Virus record (IMG/VR): IMGVR_UViG_3300010885_019188 | Span: 1 to 25,599 of that record | Length of the DNA stretch: 25,599 nucleotides | Strand: one strand, 5' to 3' | DNA from: a virus | Shown here: piece after piece, positions 1-8,196 of the stretch | Position numbering within the stretch: position 1 is the first letter of the stretch | How the letters are laid out: every line of letters begins with the position of its first letter | The notes under the pieces: generated by a model | What the model was told of the DNA's origin: nothing | The model's database searches: none | What the model saw: only the letters and a program-made list of their open reading frames with translations | Translations under genes and position numbers: made by a program

Positions 1-2
1 AG

Positions 3-395
3 CCAGATAGTGGTATAAAGAACTTAGGTAGCAGAGTATTAAAGATGATTAGAATAGAAGGTGCAAAGAGATGGAAAGAAAGATATGGTGATGACTTATT
101 ACTAATGGAAACCTATGTATTAAAGAATGAAAATAGAAGAGGTGCAGTTTACTTAGCAGACAATTGGACACATGTAGGTGAAACAAGCGGAACAAGTATA
201 TCAAAATCTCCAATAGGATTATGGGCAAAGAGAGGAGTAAATGATGCAAGAGGTATATTAGCAAGGACAGACCCAAAAGCAGCGATAGCTAAATATGCAA
301 AAGATGGTAAACAATATAGAGTAACAGAGAGTGAACCAAAGATGATATTCGTTAAACCATTAGTAAAAGATTGGAAACAATTAATAACTAAATAA
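3..395 (+). CDS. DruA-like (DUF4338) protein, 5'-truncated by window edge
   Basis: The frame is open from base 3 to the stop, so the methionine at 45 is probably internal and the gene starts outside the window. The visible 130 residues resemble the C-terminal part of DUF4338, the family that includes DruA of the Druantia anti-phage system. The matching series is: a helix of the type NLGSRVLKM, then W-x-x-RYG, then LLLMETYV, then ADNWTHVGETSG, and finally a KMIFVKPLVKDW-like end, all in the family's order and spacing. DruA's biochemical activity is not known to me, and standalone homologues occur outside defence loci, so no reaction is assigned. It lies just upstream of the terminase genes, on the same strand and probably in the same transcript. 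The family call is by motif recognition only; a DNA-modification or nuclease-associated role is possible but inferred. Confidence 0.65.
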   Translation, partial: PDSGIKNLGSRVLKMIRIEGAKRWKERYGDDLLLMETYVLKNENRRGAVYLADNWTHVGETSGTSISKSPIGLWAKRGVNDARGILARTDPKAAIAKYAKDGKQYRVTESEPKMIFVKPLVKDWKQLITK

Positions 396-406
396 AAATT
401 AAATAT

Positions 407-574
407 ATGGAACAAGAAGACCCAATGAAAGGATTAGCTGAAATTCTATTAGCACAATTCAAACCAGAAGAGATAGAAGAAATGAAACGAAAGTATAATG
501 AGATGGTAGAGGAACAGACAATGCTTCAACTACAAAAGATGCAAGGTGGTGTTAAAGATGTAGAGACCGAATAA
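407..574 (+). CDS. small acidic helical protein, function unknown
   Basis: This is a 55-residue ORF starting MEQEDPMKGLAEIL and ending in TAA. It starts 11 nt after the upstream stop and ends 20 nt before the terminase small subunit, filling what would otherwise be a gap. The composition is rich in Glu, Lys, Met and Gln with few aromatics (one Phe, one Tyr), suggesting a mostly helical protein, possibly a short coiled coil around residues 20-45. The leader is A-rich, like its neighbours. I recognise no family. Position between a DruA-like gene and terS suggests a small packaging or accessory factor, but this is inference. It could also be a non-functional ORF, though the tight spacing favours a real gene. 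Confidence 0.6.
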   Translation: MEQEDPMKGLAEILLAQFKPEEIEEMKRKYNEMVEEQTMLQLQKMQGGVKDVETE

Positions 575-594
575 ATAACGGACGAAAAACAATT

Positions 595-909
595 ATGGCA
601 AAGTTTGAAAAAGGAAATAAATTAGGTGGTAGAAAGCCAGGTGCATTAAATAGAAGCACGGAGGAAATGAAATTAACTATTGCTCGTGCGGTAAACAATA
701 CACTATCTACAATACAGCAAGACTTACTTGAGATAAAAAAGAAAAACCCAGAGAAGGCAATGGAGTTAGCAATGAAGTTAATGGAATACACAATGCCTAA
801 GATGAGGTCAATGGATATAAGTGGAACAATGGAAGTCAATGCAAAGATACAATCAATCAACCTAAACATAGTAGATGGAACTAAACATAACCACATCAAA
901 GACATATAG
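595..909 (+). CDS. putative terminase small subunit
   Basis: A 104-residue basic protein whose N-terminus carries the phrase FEKGNKLGGRKPGALNRST. This matches the K-G-x-x-x-G-G-R-K-P-G-x-x-N signature at the start of many small terminase subunits and DUF5681-like DNA-binding proteins. The middle, about residues 22-75, is helical and ends in a Met-rich MELAMKLMEYTMPKM stretch, compatible with oligomerisation. The 3' end overlaps the large terminase start by 35 nt, and translational coupling of terS and terL is common. The expected role is recognising phage DNA and loading the large subunit for headful or site-specific packaging. Identification rests on the N-terminal motif plus position; no helix-turn-helix can be proven by eye. 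Confidence 0.72.
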   Translation: MAKFEKGNKLGGRKPGALNRSTEEMKLTIARAVNNTLSTIQQDLLEIKKKNPEKAMELAMKLMEYTMPKMRSMDISGTMEVNAKIQSINLNIVDGTKHNHIKDI

Positions 910-2059
910 GGATATTGAGGATAGCAAGAAGATTTGTATTCTCCAAGGTGGAACTAGAAGCAGTAAATCATATTCTGCTCTACAATGGATATTAGTGCAT
1001 TGTTTAATGGAGCCTAACATAGTAGTATCAGTAGTAAGAAAGTCATTCCCATCTATGCGTGTGAGTATTATGAGAGACTGGCAAACAATACTGAAAGACT
1101 TAGGGATATGGTCTGATGATAACTGGTCTGCAACTGAACACATATATAGTTTTGACAATGGTAGTATGGTAGAGTTTATGTCAATTGATAGTAGTGAAAA
1201 GAGAAAGGGTAGTGCAAGAGATTACTTATTTATAGATGAGTGTAATGAATTAAGTAGAGAGGATTACTTTCAGTTATTTATTAGAACACGCATTAAAACT
1301 ATTATTGCATATAACCCTAGTTTTGGAACTAACCACTATATCTTTAATGAAATACAAACACACCCTGAAAGTAGTTTATATATAAGCACATTCTTAGATA
1401 ACCCATTCTTAGAGAAAAGTATTATAGATGAGATTGAAAGATTAAAGTATGTTAACCCTGAATACTATAAGATATATGGATTAGGTTTACCAGGCAATAA
1501 TGTAGGAACTATATTCACTGCAGACTTAGTAGAGGTTATACCTGAAGAGGCAGAGTTTGTTGCATTCGGTATGGACTTTGGTTTTAGTATTGACCCAACG
1601 ACATTGATTGCAGTATATAAGTGGAGAGAGAACTTATACTTTGAAGAACTATTATATAAGAAAGGTTTAGTCACATCAGAAATAGTAGCAGAATTAAAAT
1701 CATTAGATGTAGAGAGAAACATTATATGGGGTGATAGTGCAGAAGGTAGATTGATAGAAGAGATATATAGAGCAGGTTTCAATATAAAGCCTGTTAAGAA
1801 GGGTAAGGATAGTATCAAAATGGGAATTGACATAATGCATCAACATAAACTACACATACTTAAAAGCAGTGTTAATATTGTTAGAGAGTTTAGTGAGTAT
1901 GTGTGGACAGTAAATAAGAATGGTGACTTTGAAAACATACCTGTTGATTACTCTAACCACGCAATAGATGCAATTCGTTATGTGTGTATGGAACAATTAA
2001 ATCAAAAGAAAATCAATGCAGGAAGATATGCAATTACAATCGGACAATACAAATACTAA
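875..2059 (+). CDS. terminase large subunit (packaging ATPase/nuclease)
   Basis: A 394-residue terminase of the Terminase_3-like class that powers DNA translocation into the prohead and cuts the concatemer. The ATPase half shows Walker A QGGTRSSKS at residues 24-32, Walker B YLFIDE at 117-122 with acidic D121/E122, and a coupling-type motif AYNPS at about 145-149. The nuclease half has the expected acidic residues: D234 in FGMDFG, D287 in WGDSAE and D365 in NHAIDAIR. The length is at the short end for the family but all key motifs are present. The chosen start overlaps terS. The preceding in-frame sequence is not needed because Walker A already follows a normal-length N-terminus. The 3' end overlaps the next ORF by 44 nt. 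Confidence 0.95.
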   Translation: MELNITTSKTYRDIEDSKKICILQGGTRSSKSYSALQWILVHCLMEPNIVVSVVRKSFPSMRVSIMRDWQTILKDLGIWSDDNWSATEHIYSFDNGSMVEFMSIDSSEKRKGSARDYLFIDECNELSREDYFQLFIRTRIKTIIAYNPSFGTNHYIFNEIQTHPESSLYISTFLDNPFLEKSIIDEIERLKYVNPEYYKIYGLGLPGNNVGTIFTADLVEVIPEEAEFVAFGMDFGFSIDPTTLIAVYKWRENLYFEELLYKKGLVTSEIVAELKSLDVERNIIWGDSAEGRLIEEIYRAGFNIKPVKKGKDSIKMGIDIMHQHKLHILKSSVNIVREFSEYVWTVNKNGDFENIPVDYSNHAIDAIRYVCMEQLNQKKINAGRYAITIGQYKY

Positions 2060-2243
2060 TAAAGATAGGACATGGGATAGAGATGAGATAGCAGAACTAA
2101 TACAATATGCTAAACATCTACAACAAGAGAATGAGGACTTACAGGCAAAGATGATAATGATGAATGCCAAATTAGGTAATGAGGAAAGTAAAGTGAAACA
2201 ACTACAAATGTTAATTAAACAACTAACACAATATACAGCATGA
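2016..2243 (+). CDS. small coiled-coil protein downstream of terL
   Basis: A 75-residue ORF that begins inside the end of terL and overlaps the next gene by 4 nt (stop and start interlocked). Residues 25-70 are a convincing coiled coil with regularly spaced Leu and Met in phrases such as HLQQENEDLQAKM and VKQLQMLIKQL. An alternative start is the ATG at 2028, which shortens the overlap with terL to 32 nt; I cannot choose between them from the sequence. There is no transmembrane segment, Cys or catalytic motif. The tight overlaps suggest coupled translation with packaging genes. Function is unknown; a small oligomeric assembly factor is a guess. Confidence 0.7.
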   Translation: MQEDMQLQSDNTNTNKDRTWDRDEIAELIQYAKHLQQENEDLQAKMIMMNAKLGNEESKVKQLQMLIKQLTQYTA

Positions 2244-2884
2244 TAAAAGAAATAGAATTAAGTATACCTACCGATTGGAGTGGTATAACCCTAAAGAAGT
2301 ATTTAGTATTACAACAAGACTTAAAGAGTTATGAAGATGACGAAGAAGCAATGGTTGCGTTAATGATGTCTCACTTATGTGGATTAGATGCAGAATACTT
2401 ACACTCTATACCTGTTGACACATACAATCAAATTAGAGAAACACTAACTGCATTCATATCACAGACAGAACATCCCTTGCAGAAAATAATTAAGATAGAT
2501 GGTAAGGAGTATGGATTTGAACCTAACTTATCTCAACTATCTTATGGTGCTTACTTAGACATCAGCAAATACCAAACGATGACTATTGATGATAATTGGG
2601 CAAGTATAATGTCAATCCTTTATAGACCTGTATTAGAAAAGAAAAGTGACATGTATCATATAGCACCTTACACAGGCAAAATAGATAGTGAAAAGTTTTT
2701 AACATTAGGAATGGATATACACTTTGGTGCACTCTTTTTTTTTGTCAATTTATCAATGGACTTACTGAACGCTATCCTGAACTCTTTGAAGGTGGAGGGG
2801 ATACCACCCAACATCAAGTCAATTTTGGAAAAAAGTGGGGAGGTTACTCATCGCTTGCTGAACTTGCAAACGGAGATGTCTTAA
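2240..2884 (+). CDS. putative tail-assembly-chaperone-like protein, zero-frame product
   Basis: Read without frameshifting, this gives 214 residues, starting MIKEIELSIPTDWSG at an ATG overlapping the previous stop. Residues 1-168 look like an ordinary soluble phage protein ending in the hydrophobic phrase GALFFF. That FFF is encoded by a run of nine T at 2735-2743. After the run the zero frame gives 46 residues of unconvincing sequence, while the -1 frame continues as a well-formed protein (see the 2743-3009 entry). The full -1 product would be 256 residues. A short/long pair made by a -1 slip is typical of tail assembly chaperones. However, this gene is next to terL and 18 kb from the tape measure, so the functional call is tentative. 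A homopolymer sequencing error (true T10) would equally restore one long gene. Confidence 0.7.
   Translation: MIKEIELSIPTDWSGITLKKYLVLQQDLKSYEDDEEAMVALMMSHLCGLDAEYLHSIPVDTYNQIRETLTAFISQTEHPLQKIIKIDGKEYGFEPNLSQLSYGAYLDISKYQTMTIDDNWASIMSILYRPVLEKKSDMYHIAPYTGKIDSEKFLTLGMDIHFGALFFFVNLSMDLLNAILNSLKVEGIPPNIKSILEKSGEVTHRLLNLQTEMS
2735..2743 (+). other. T9 slippery run inside the 2240 gene
   Basis: Nine consecutive T read in frame as three Phe codons, preceded by CTC and followed by GTC. The last seven bases fit the X-XXY-YYZ pattern of a -1 ribosomal slippery heptamer (T-TTT-TTT) in the correct phase. A slip by -1, an extra T added by RNA polymerase, or a one-T insertion in the genome would each join residues 1-168 to the 88-residue -1 frame segment ending at 3009. 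I see no obvious strong stimulatory stem directly 3' of the run. Confidence 0.6.
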
Positions 2885-3009
2885 AGTTTGACGAAATCAC
2901 AGAACTTACATTAGAGAAGTGTTTATTGTATCTATCTTATAAATCGGATAAGGCTACATTAGAAAACATATTACATAGAGAGTCCATAAAAAGACAGCAG
3001 CAGTCATAA
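2743..3009 (+). CDS. -1 frame C-terminal extension of the 2240 gene
   Basis: This 88-codon stretch has no independent start supported by context. It reads as real protein: a helical segment with FINGLTERYPELFEGG, then a conserved-looking block NFGKKWGGYSSLAELANGD, then a KFDEITELTLEKCLLYLSY-type region and a polar tail ending QQQS. The block resembles a recurring family in Bacteroidetes phages (N-F-G-K-K-W-G-x-Y, LA-x-GD, I-T-x-L). It therefore belongs to the upstream gene and is reached by a -1 shift at the T9 run. Its stop (3007-3009) lies inside the left box of the promoter-like motif at 3006, as expected if it is the true end of the transcription unit. Without it, 165 bases between 2884 and 3050 would be left unexplained. 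Confidence 0.72.
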   Translation, partial: CQFINGLTERYPELFEGGGDTTQHQVNFGKKWGGYSSLAELANGDVLKFDEITELTLEKCLLYLSYKSDKATLENILHRESIKRQQQS

Positions 3010-3035
3010 CGATATTTCCATTTCGTATTGTTATA
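3006..3035 (+). promoter_or_regulatory. bipartite late-promoter-like motif, copy 1
   Basis: Left box ATAACGATATTT at 3006-3017, 12 nt spacer, right box GTTATA at 3030-3035, and an ATG 20 nt after the first base of the right box. Same architecture as five other intergenic sites in the window. The surrounding bases also form an imperfect inverted repeat, ATAACGATA (3006-3014) against TATTGTTAT (3026-3034), pairing at 8 of 9 positions plus a wobble. It would drive the small Cys-motif gene and the giant fibre. Confidence 0.6.
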
Positions 3036-3049
3036 TCATTAAAGATATT

Positions 3050-3331
3050 ATGGGTAAATGGTCAAATAGTAGAAATGGTAACCTTAGATACTCCGTTAAC
3101 AGAGAGAATGCTAGTGGCATATACTTAGGCCCTACTCAAGGTCTATCATCACCAAAGAATAGTAGAAGAGCATGTCTATGTTTAGATAGTGATACTTACG
3201 ATGTTAAGTGTTGCAATGGTGCGTTAATGCAACAAGGTATTGGTGTCATACAAGGAACACCGCCTGTAAGCATTGGTGCATTTAGTGATGGATATAGTGA
3301 AGGTTTCAATATTGGTTCTCCGTTAAATTAA
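3050..3331 (+). CDS. small conserved Cys-motif protein of Bacteroidetes-type phages
   Basis: A 93-residue protein starting MGKWSNSRNGNLRYS. The central segment RRACLCLDSDTYDVKCCNGA, with Cys 42, 44, 54 and 55, is the distinctive part. A C-x-C ... T-Y-x-x-x-C-C-x-G pattern followed by QGIG recurs in small structural-region proteins of phages infecting Bacteroidetes, as I recall the family. No enzymatic motif or membrane segment is seen. The Cys pairs could bind a metal or form disulfides. It is the first gene after promoter-like copy 1 and lies 8 nt before the giant fibre gene, so a role in fibre attachment or tail-tip assembly is plausible but inferred. The function is not established. Confidence 0.75.
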   Translation: MGKWSNSRNGNLRYSVNRENASGIYLGPTQGLSSPKNSRRACLCLDSDTYDVKCCNGALMQQGIGVIQGTPPVSIGAFSDGYSEGFNIGSPLN

Positions 3332-3339
3332 AATAGAAT

Positions 3340-6300
3340 ATGTCATTGAACAAACAACAATTAGAAGTAGTAAATCAGACTAACTTTCCTGACAACAATA
3401 CGAAGTATATTACTCCAGCATTGTTAAGGGATTTTAATACTGATATGATTGACGCCATACAACTAACAGGGTCTTATGCGACTACTGGTAGCAATACATT
3501 TGTAGGCAATCAAACCATTACCGGTAACTTAAATGTTAGTGGTGTTATTTCTGCAAGTGTATTATATGTGCAAACAGAAACATCATCGGTAATATTCTCA
3601 AGTGGTAGTAACCAATTCGGTGATGAGTTAACGGATATACAAACCCTAAGTGGTAGTGTAAAGGTTCAAGGTAGCTTAACTGTAAACGGAGTAGCAGTAT
3701 TAACTAGTTCTGCTGATGTAACAGGTTTTGTAACTACTGCATCTTTTAACTCATATACTTCATCTACTAATTTAAGACTTAATTCTTTAGAAACTAATAG
3801 TGCTAGTGTAAACATTTCAATTGCAAATATAAATACAACAACTGCAAGCTTGAATACATCGGTAAGTGCATTAAACACATTCACTGCATCTCAATTAGTA
3901 TTAAACGGAAAATATGCAACAACAGGTAGTAATACATTTACAGGCAATCAAGTAATTGACAGAGCAAGTAAGTTATATACTAACGGAATATATTGGACAG
4001 ATGTAACTGCAGGATATAATAACTTAGAAATCATAAACCAAGGTGGAGGCAATTTAGATTTTGCTTCTTTGAATGGTGGTAAGATGAGAATAGTAAGTAC
4101 ACCTTTAATACTAACGGGTAGTGCTTTATCTTCATCAAACGATATTTCTACATCAGCAAACATATATGGTGCTAACTTAACTGGTAGCACATTACCTTCT
4201 GGTGTTATATCAGGTAGTGCACAAATAACTGGATTAGGATTTGTTAGTTCATCAGTAACTGCATCTTCTTTGATTACTGCTTCATTTAGTGGAAACACTT
4301 TAACATTCACAAAAGGTAACGGAACTACATTCGGTGTGGTAATACCTGATGTTAGTGGTAGTACAATCCCATCGGGTACAGTTTCAGGTAGTGCACAAAT
4401 AGTAGCATTAGGATTTGCAACAACTGCATCTCTTAACACATATACTGCATCTATAAACTCATACACTCAATCTAATGATGCAAAGTGGACAACATTACAA
4501 ACTTTAACTGCATCTAATAGTGCATCGCTAAATCAATTGAATGCATTTACTGCATCTCAATTAACAATCAATAGTGCAATAGGAGCATCAACTGCTTCAT
4601 TAAATACATTTAGTGCATCGACATTAACTAGATTAAATAATATTGAAACGACTACTGCAAGTTTATTGATTGAGACACAAAACTTAGAATTGTTTAGTGC
4701 ATCTGCATTAACATCATTAAGTAATCTAAATACTGCAACTGCATCTTTATTTACTTCTACAAGTTTATCTTTGACTACTGCATCTTTTGCAGGAAATACT
4801 TTAACATTTACAAAAGGTAATGGTACAACATTTGGTGTAGTTATTCCTGATATTAGTGGTAGTACAATACCATCAGGAACTGTTTCATCTTCTGCACAAA
4901 TAGTTAACTATGGTATATTCGCAACAACAGGTAGCAATCAATTTATTGGTAATCAAGCAATTGATGGTACATTAACTATAACTGGCAAAATCATAGGTTC
5001 ACAAAGTATAATTTTACAACCTAATGCTAACGATGCTAGAACTTTAGAAATATACAATACCTCTGCAGCTGATACACATATTACTGCAAGTGGTGGTGAA
5101 TTATTTTTAGGTAATGATGAAACCTATGTATTAGTAAATACTAACGCAAATCAAAAGCTAGTAGTTATAAGAGGTGATGAAAAAATTGTTGCTAGTGGTA
5201 GTTTAGATATTAGTGGTAGTTTAACTTCATCTTTACAACAAGGATATGTTTTAGTAGGAGATAGCAATAATAGAACTAAATTAGTTGCAACATCATCATT
5301 CATTGACACATTTAATAGTAGTAGTTTAGTAACAACTGCATCATTCAACACATACACAGCATCTAACGACCAAAAGGTAAATAGTTTAATTGCAGCAACT
5401 GGAAGTTATGCAACAACAGGTAGTAATACTTTTAATGGTAACCAAAATATTAGTGGAAGTATTAATTTCCCTAATGGAATGTATATTAAAGGATTTGCAG
5501 GCCAATTCGGTGAAATATTAGCTGCTTCTACTCAATTAAATATTCAAGCAACTGCTTTAACATTAAGTGGTAGTAATGTATCAATAAATGGTGTTAACTT
5601 TATATCATTTAGTTCATCTGTTGATAGTAGAATAAATGCAATAACAGGTAGTAATATAAATACAGGTAGTTTTGCAACAACCGGTAGCAATACATTCATC
5701 GGTGACCAAACAATTAGTGGGTCTGCGTTTGTATCAGGAAATATATCTGCACCAAATAACACAATAGACGCTAATACATTTAATGGTAGTTTTATAAACT
5801 TATGGAACCAAAATGCTGGAATGGGATTGGCATTAAATTCACAAGGTAGTGGCTCTCAATATCCACAATTTAATGTTACTGTAGACTCAACCGTATGGCC
5901 GAAAGACATTTATGGTGGTTTTCAAGTACAAGACCCATCATTAGGATATTTTACATATTTGGCAGCCGAAGCAACTTCATACACACCTGAATATAATGGT
6001 GAAGTAGTTGGTTTTATTGCAGGTGGTGCTAATAACGCAAATGGTTCTAACACTGCAATCATTATGAGAACAGGTAGTGCTAATTTGGAAATATATAAAC
6101 CTATCGTTGCAAACTTTAATTTGAATGTAATAGGAAGTTTAACCTCTTCTTTACAACAAGGGTATGTATGGGCAGGTGGAGCAGGTAATATATCTAAATT
6201 AGTAGCAACATCATCGTTTATTGATAATCAAATAACATCTGCATCGTTTAACTCATACACAGCTTCTAACGATGCAAAAGTAAATAGTTTAATTGCAGCA

Positions 6301-8187
6301 ACTGGAAGTTATGCAACAACCGGAAGTAATACATTTAGAGGCAATGAAACATTTGAAGATGCAGCAGGTAATGCATCTACATTAGTTCCTATATCAGGTA
6401 GTTTAATGTTAGTTGCAAAATCATTTACATCAGCATCAGCTCATTTAAGTGCATCTACATCAACACAAGTAAACTTAATATTCAAAAATAGTAATACTAC
6501 TCCAGATACAATTATATCTGGTAGCAATAACATATTTACAAATCCAACTGCACCAACTGCAGGTTTCAAAAGATATATCGGTGGTAGTAGTAATTTAATG
6601 TTATCACCTGGTGGTGTCAATCAAATAAGTGCCTCTCAAGCATTCCCAATTACAACGAACTTTAATGTTAATATGAATGGGGCTATTACAACTAGAGGGC
6701 CTGTAAGTGCATCTGCATGGAATATGAATGGTAATTTGATAATGGCGGGTATCAATGTTGGTCAAAGTGCTGCAAATAATGCAGAAAAACTATTGGGAAC
6801 ACTTGCTATAAATAATAATCAAGCTGGAAATAGTTTGAATATCATTGCAAATAGAACAGCAATTAGTGCATCTACAACCATAGGTAGTAATGCATTTATA
6901 GGAGGAGCAACTATTTTAACAATGGCATCTTCCTCAATTGGCCACCAATTTAATGTTGGTAATGCTACTATTACTAATGGATTTCAAAATGCAGGTGGAA
7001 CAGGAACTAATAATAGTTTACAAGTATTTTCTAACTGGTTTGGTGGAGCAATAATAAATGTATCAGGAAGTGACGCAGGTGGGTTGTCCAATCCAAGATT
7101 TATGTATAACAATTATTTATTTAGTGGATTAAGTTTATCAGGAACATCAGCAATTGCAAATCTTTCATTAAATGGTAGTGGGTCGTCAATGTTATCTACA
7201 ATGGCGATGGGACATGAATTAGGTATAACTGGTAGTAATGGATATGATAGTAATAATAATATTTTAACACCAGGTACTGGAGCAGGTAGTGCTTTCTTTG
7301 GTAGATGGAATGCTCAAGATGGAAATAGAGCAAGAACTTCTGAAACGGTATTTGCAATAGGAACAGGAACTGAAGCAACTAAAAAGACAGGCTTCTTAAT
7401 TGACTCAGGTAGTAACACATTTATAGAGGGAACTCTTAATGTAAGTGGTAGCACAACACTAACGGGTAGTTTATCTGTATTAGGTAACACAACAATAATA
7501 AATAATAAATTAACATTTAGTGGTTCGGCTCCTTTTAACAATGCATCAGTAATAGAAACAATTGGTGGTGGTAATCTACAAATTAGTAGTAGTGGATATA
7601 TGGTATTAGGTGCTAATGGTTTAGGTATTTCACAAAATGATAGAAATAGTGATTTCACAATGTATTCAAATATGGCAAAAAATGCAACATTTGGAGCATT
7701 TGCATCACAATCAGCAAATATGAATGTTGGTGTATACGACCCTGATAATTTTACATATGATAATGAATTACAAATAACTGCAGAACCAAGCGGTGGAATT
7801 ACTTTTAATGATTGGGATAATGGAAATGGTCAATATGTGTCATGGTTAAAAACAATACCTAACGATGGAAGTAATCCTGCACCTGTAATGACAAGAGGTT
7901 TAACTATATCAGGTAGTTTAAGTATGACTGGTAGTGTAAACTTTACAACAGGTAGTAATAAGCAAGCAGGAACTGCAGTATTAGATGGTGCAAACCCAGG
8001 TACAGTAACAGTATCAAACTCATTGGTAACTACAAATAGTATCATAATGGTAAGTAAACAAACTAACAATCATCCAAATGCTGGACCGGTTGTTATAAGT
8101 TCAAAAGGTAGTGGTACATTTACAATTACTTCTAATCATAATGGTGATACTGATACAGTAGGATGGTTTATAATCAATAATTCATAA
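3340..8187 (+). CDS. giant modular tail/head fibre protein (1615 aa)
   Basis: Very rich in Ser, Thr, Asn, Gly and Ala and built from repeated beta-type units. The phrase ATTGSN-x-F-x-G-(N/D)-(Q/E) occurs six times (DNA near 3475, 3913, 4918, 5407, 5671 and 6310). SGSAQI and TASFNSYTASNDAKV-type units recur between them. This composition matches collagen-free, repeat-built fibres of aquatic phages. The last about 80 residues start at QAGTAVLDGANPGTVTVSN and end DTVGWFIINNS. They resemble a C-terminal fibre domain in which GTVTV, an ITS block and DTSTVGW/IIN recur, probably the trimeric receptor-binding tip. I see no intramolecular chaperone (peptidase S74) domain. Long antisense ORFs here are artefacts of the repeats. 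Target and attachment point are unknown; host recognition is the likely role. Confidence 0.85.
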   Translation: MSLNKQQLEVVNQTNFPDNNTKYITPALLRDFNTDMIDAIQLTGSYATTGSNTFVGNQTITGNLNVSGVISASVLYVQTETSSVIFSSGSNQFGDELTDIQTLSGSVKVQGSLTVNGVAVLTSSADVTGFVTTASFNSYTSSTNLRLNSLETNSASVNISIANINTTTASLNTSVSALNTFTASQLVLNGKYATTGSNTFTGNQVIDRASKLYTNGIYWTDVTAGYNNLEIINQGGGNLDFASLNGGKMRIVSTPLILTGSALSSSNDISTSANIYGANLTGSTLPSGVISGSAQITGLGFVSSSVTASSLITASFSGNTLTFTKGNGTTFGVVIPDVSGSTIPSGTVSGSAQIVALGFATTASLNTYTASINSYTQSNDAKWTTLQTLTASNSASLNQLNAFTASQLTINSAIGASTASLNTFSASTLTRLNNIETTTASLLIETQNLELFSASALTSLSNLNTATASLFTSTSLSLTTASFAGNTLTFTKGNGTTFGVVIPDISGSTIPSGTVSSSAQIVNYGIFATTGSNQFIGNQAIDGTLTITGKIIGSQSIILQPNANDARTLEIYNTSAADTHITASGGELFLGNDETYVLVNTNANQKLVVIRGDEKIVASGSLDISGSLTSSLQQGYVLVGDSNNRTKLVATSSFIDTFNSSSLVTTASFNTYTASNDQKVNSLIAATGSYATTGSNTFNGNQNISGSINFPNGMYIKGFAGQFGEILAASTQLNIQATALTLSGSNVSINGVNFISFSSSVDSRINAITGSNINTGSFATTGSNTFIGDQTISGSAFVSGNISAPNNTIDANTFNGSFINLWNQNAGMGLALNSQGSGSQYPQFNVTVDSTVWPKDIYGGFQVQDPSLGYFTYLAAEATSYTPEYNGEVVGFIAGGANNANGSNTAIIMRTGSANLEIYKPIVANFNLNVIGSLTSSLQQGYVWAGGAGNISKLVATSSFIDNQITSASFNSYTASNDAKVNSLIAATGSYATTGSNTFRGNETFEDAAGNASTLVPISGSLMLVAKSFTSASAHLSASTSTQVNLIFKNSNTTPDTIISGSNNIFTNPTAPTAGFKRYIGGSSNLMLSPGGVNQISASQAFPITTNFNVNMNGAITTRGPVSASAWNMNGNLIMAGINVGQSAANNAEKLLGTLAINNNQAGNSLNIIANRTAISASTTIGSNAFIGGATILTMASSSIGHQFNVGNATITNGFQNAGGTGTNNSLQVFSNWFGGAIINVSGSDAGGLSNPRFMYNNYLFSGLSLSGTSAIANLSLNGSGSSMLSTMAMGHELGITGSNGYDSNNNILTPGTGAGSAFFGRWNAQDGNRARTSETVFAIGTGTEATKKTGFLIDSGSNTFIEGTLNVSGSTTLTGSLSVLGNTTIINNKLTFSGSAPFNNASVIETIGGGNLQISSSGYMVLGANGLGISQNDRNSDFTMYSNMAKNATFGAFASQSANMNVGVYDPDNFTYDNELQITAEPSGGITFNDWDNGNGQYVSWLKTIPNDGSNPAPVMTRGLTISGSLSMTGSVNFTTGSNKQAGTAVLDGANPGTVTVSNSLVTTNSIIMVSKQTNNHPNAGPVVISSKGSGTFTITSNHNGDTDTVGWFIINNS
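3574..3660 (+). repeat. fibre module shared with the second fibre (14500-14586)
   Basis: The 29-residue block centred on SSVIFSSGSN, followed by GD-x-x-x-D-x-QTL-x-GS, is present here and again at 14500-14586 in the second fibre. Both copies follow the same kind of beta repeats. Protein similarity is clear, while the codons have diverged, suggesting old duplication or import of a common module. Confidence 0.7.
4291..4403 (+). repeat. internal fibre repeat A, second copy at 4792-4904
   Basis: Two 113-nt segments encode almost the same 37 residues, including LTFTKGNGTTFGVVIPD, SGSTIPSGTVS and SAQIV. Most differences are at third codon positions, so the protein unit is conserved while the DNA has drifted. 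The lengths are identical, with no indel. Confidence 0.85.
5215..5445 (+). repeat. internal fibre repeat B/C, second copy at 6133-6348
   Basis: Composite duplicated block. Part B (5215-5307 and 6133-6225, 93 nt each) encodes GSLTSSLQQGYV ... KLVATSSFID. Part C (5338-5445 and 6241-6348, 108 nt each) encodes ASFN-x-YTASND followed by VNSLIAATGSYATTGSNTF. The B-C spacer differs by 15 nt between copies. The arrangement indicates unit-wise duplication within the fibre. Confidence 0.85.
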
Positions 8188-8196
8188 TAAAATAAA

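Noticed and set aside
1535-1540. GTTATA inside terL, and further intragenic copies (for example 4204, 5164, 13454, 13594 and 14332).
   Set aside because: None has the T-rich left box 12 nt upstream; chance occurrences in AT-rich DNA.
3666-8069. Several antisense ORFs of 60-170 codons inside the giant fibre.
   Set aside because: They mirror the repetitive Ser/Thr/Ala codons of the fibre, are hydrophobic and of odd composition, lack plausible leaders and run against all other genes.
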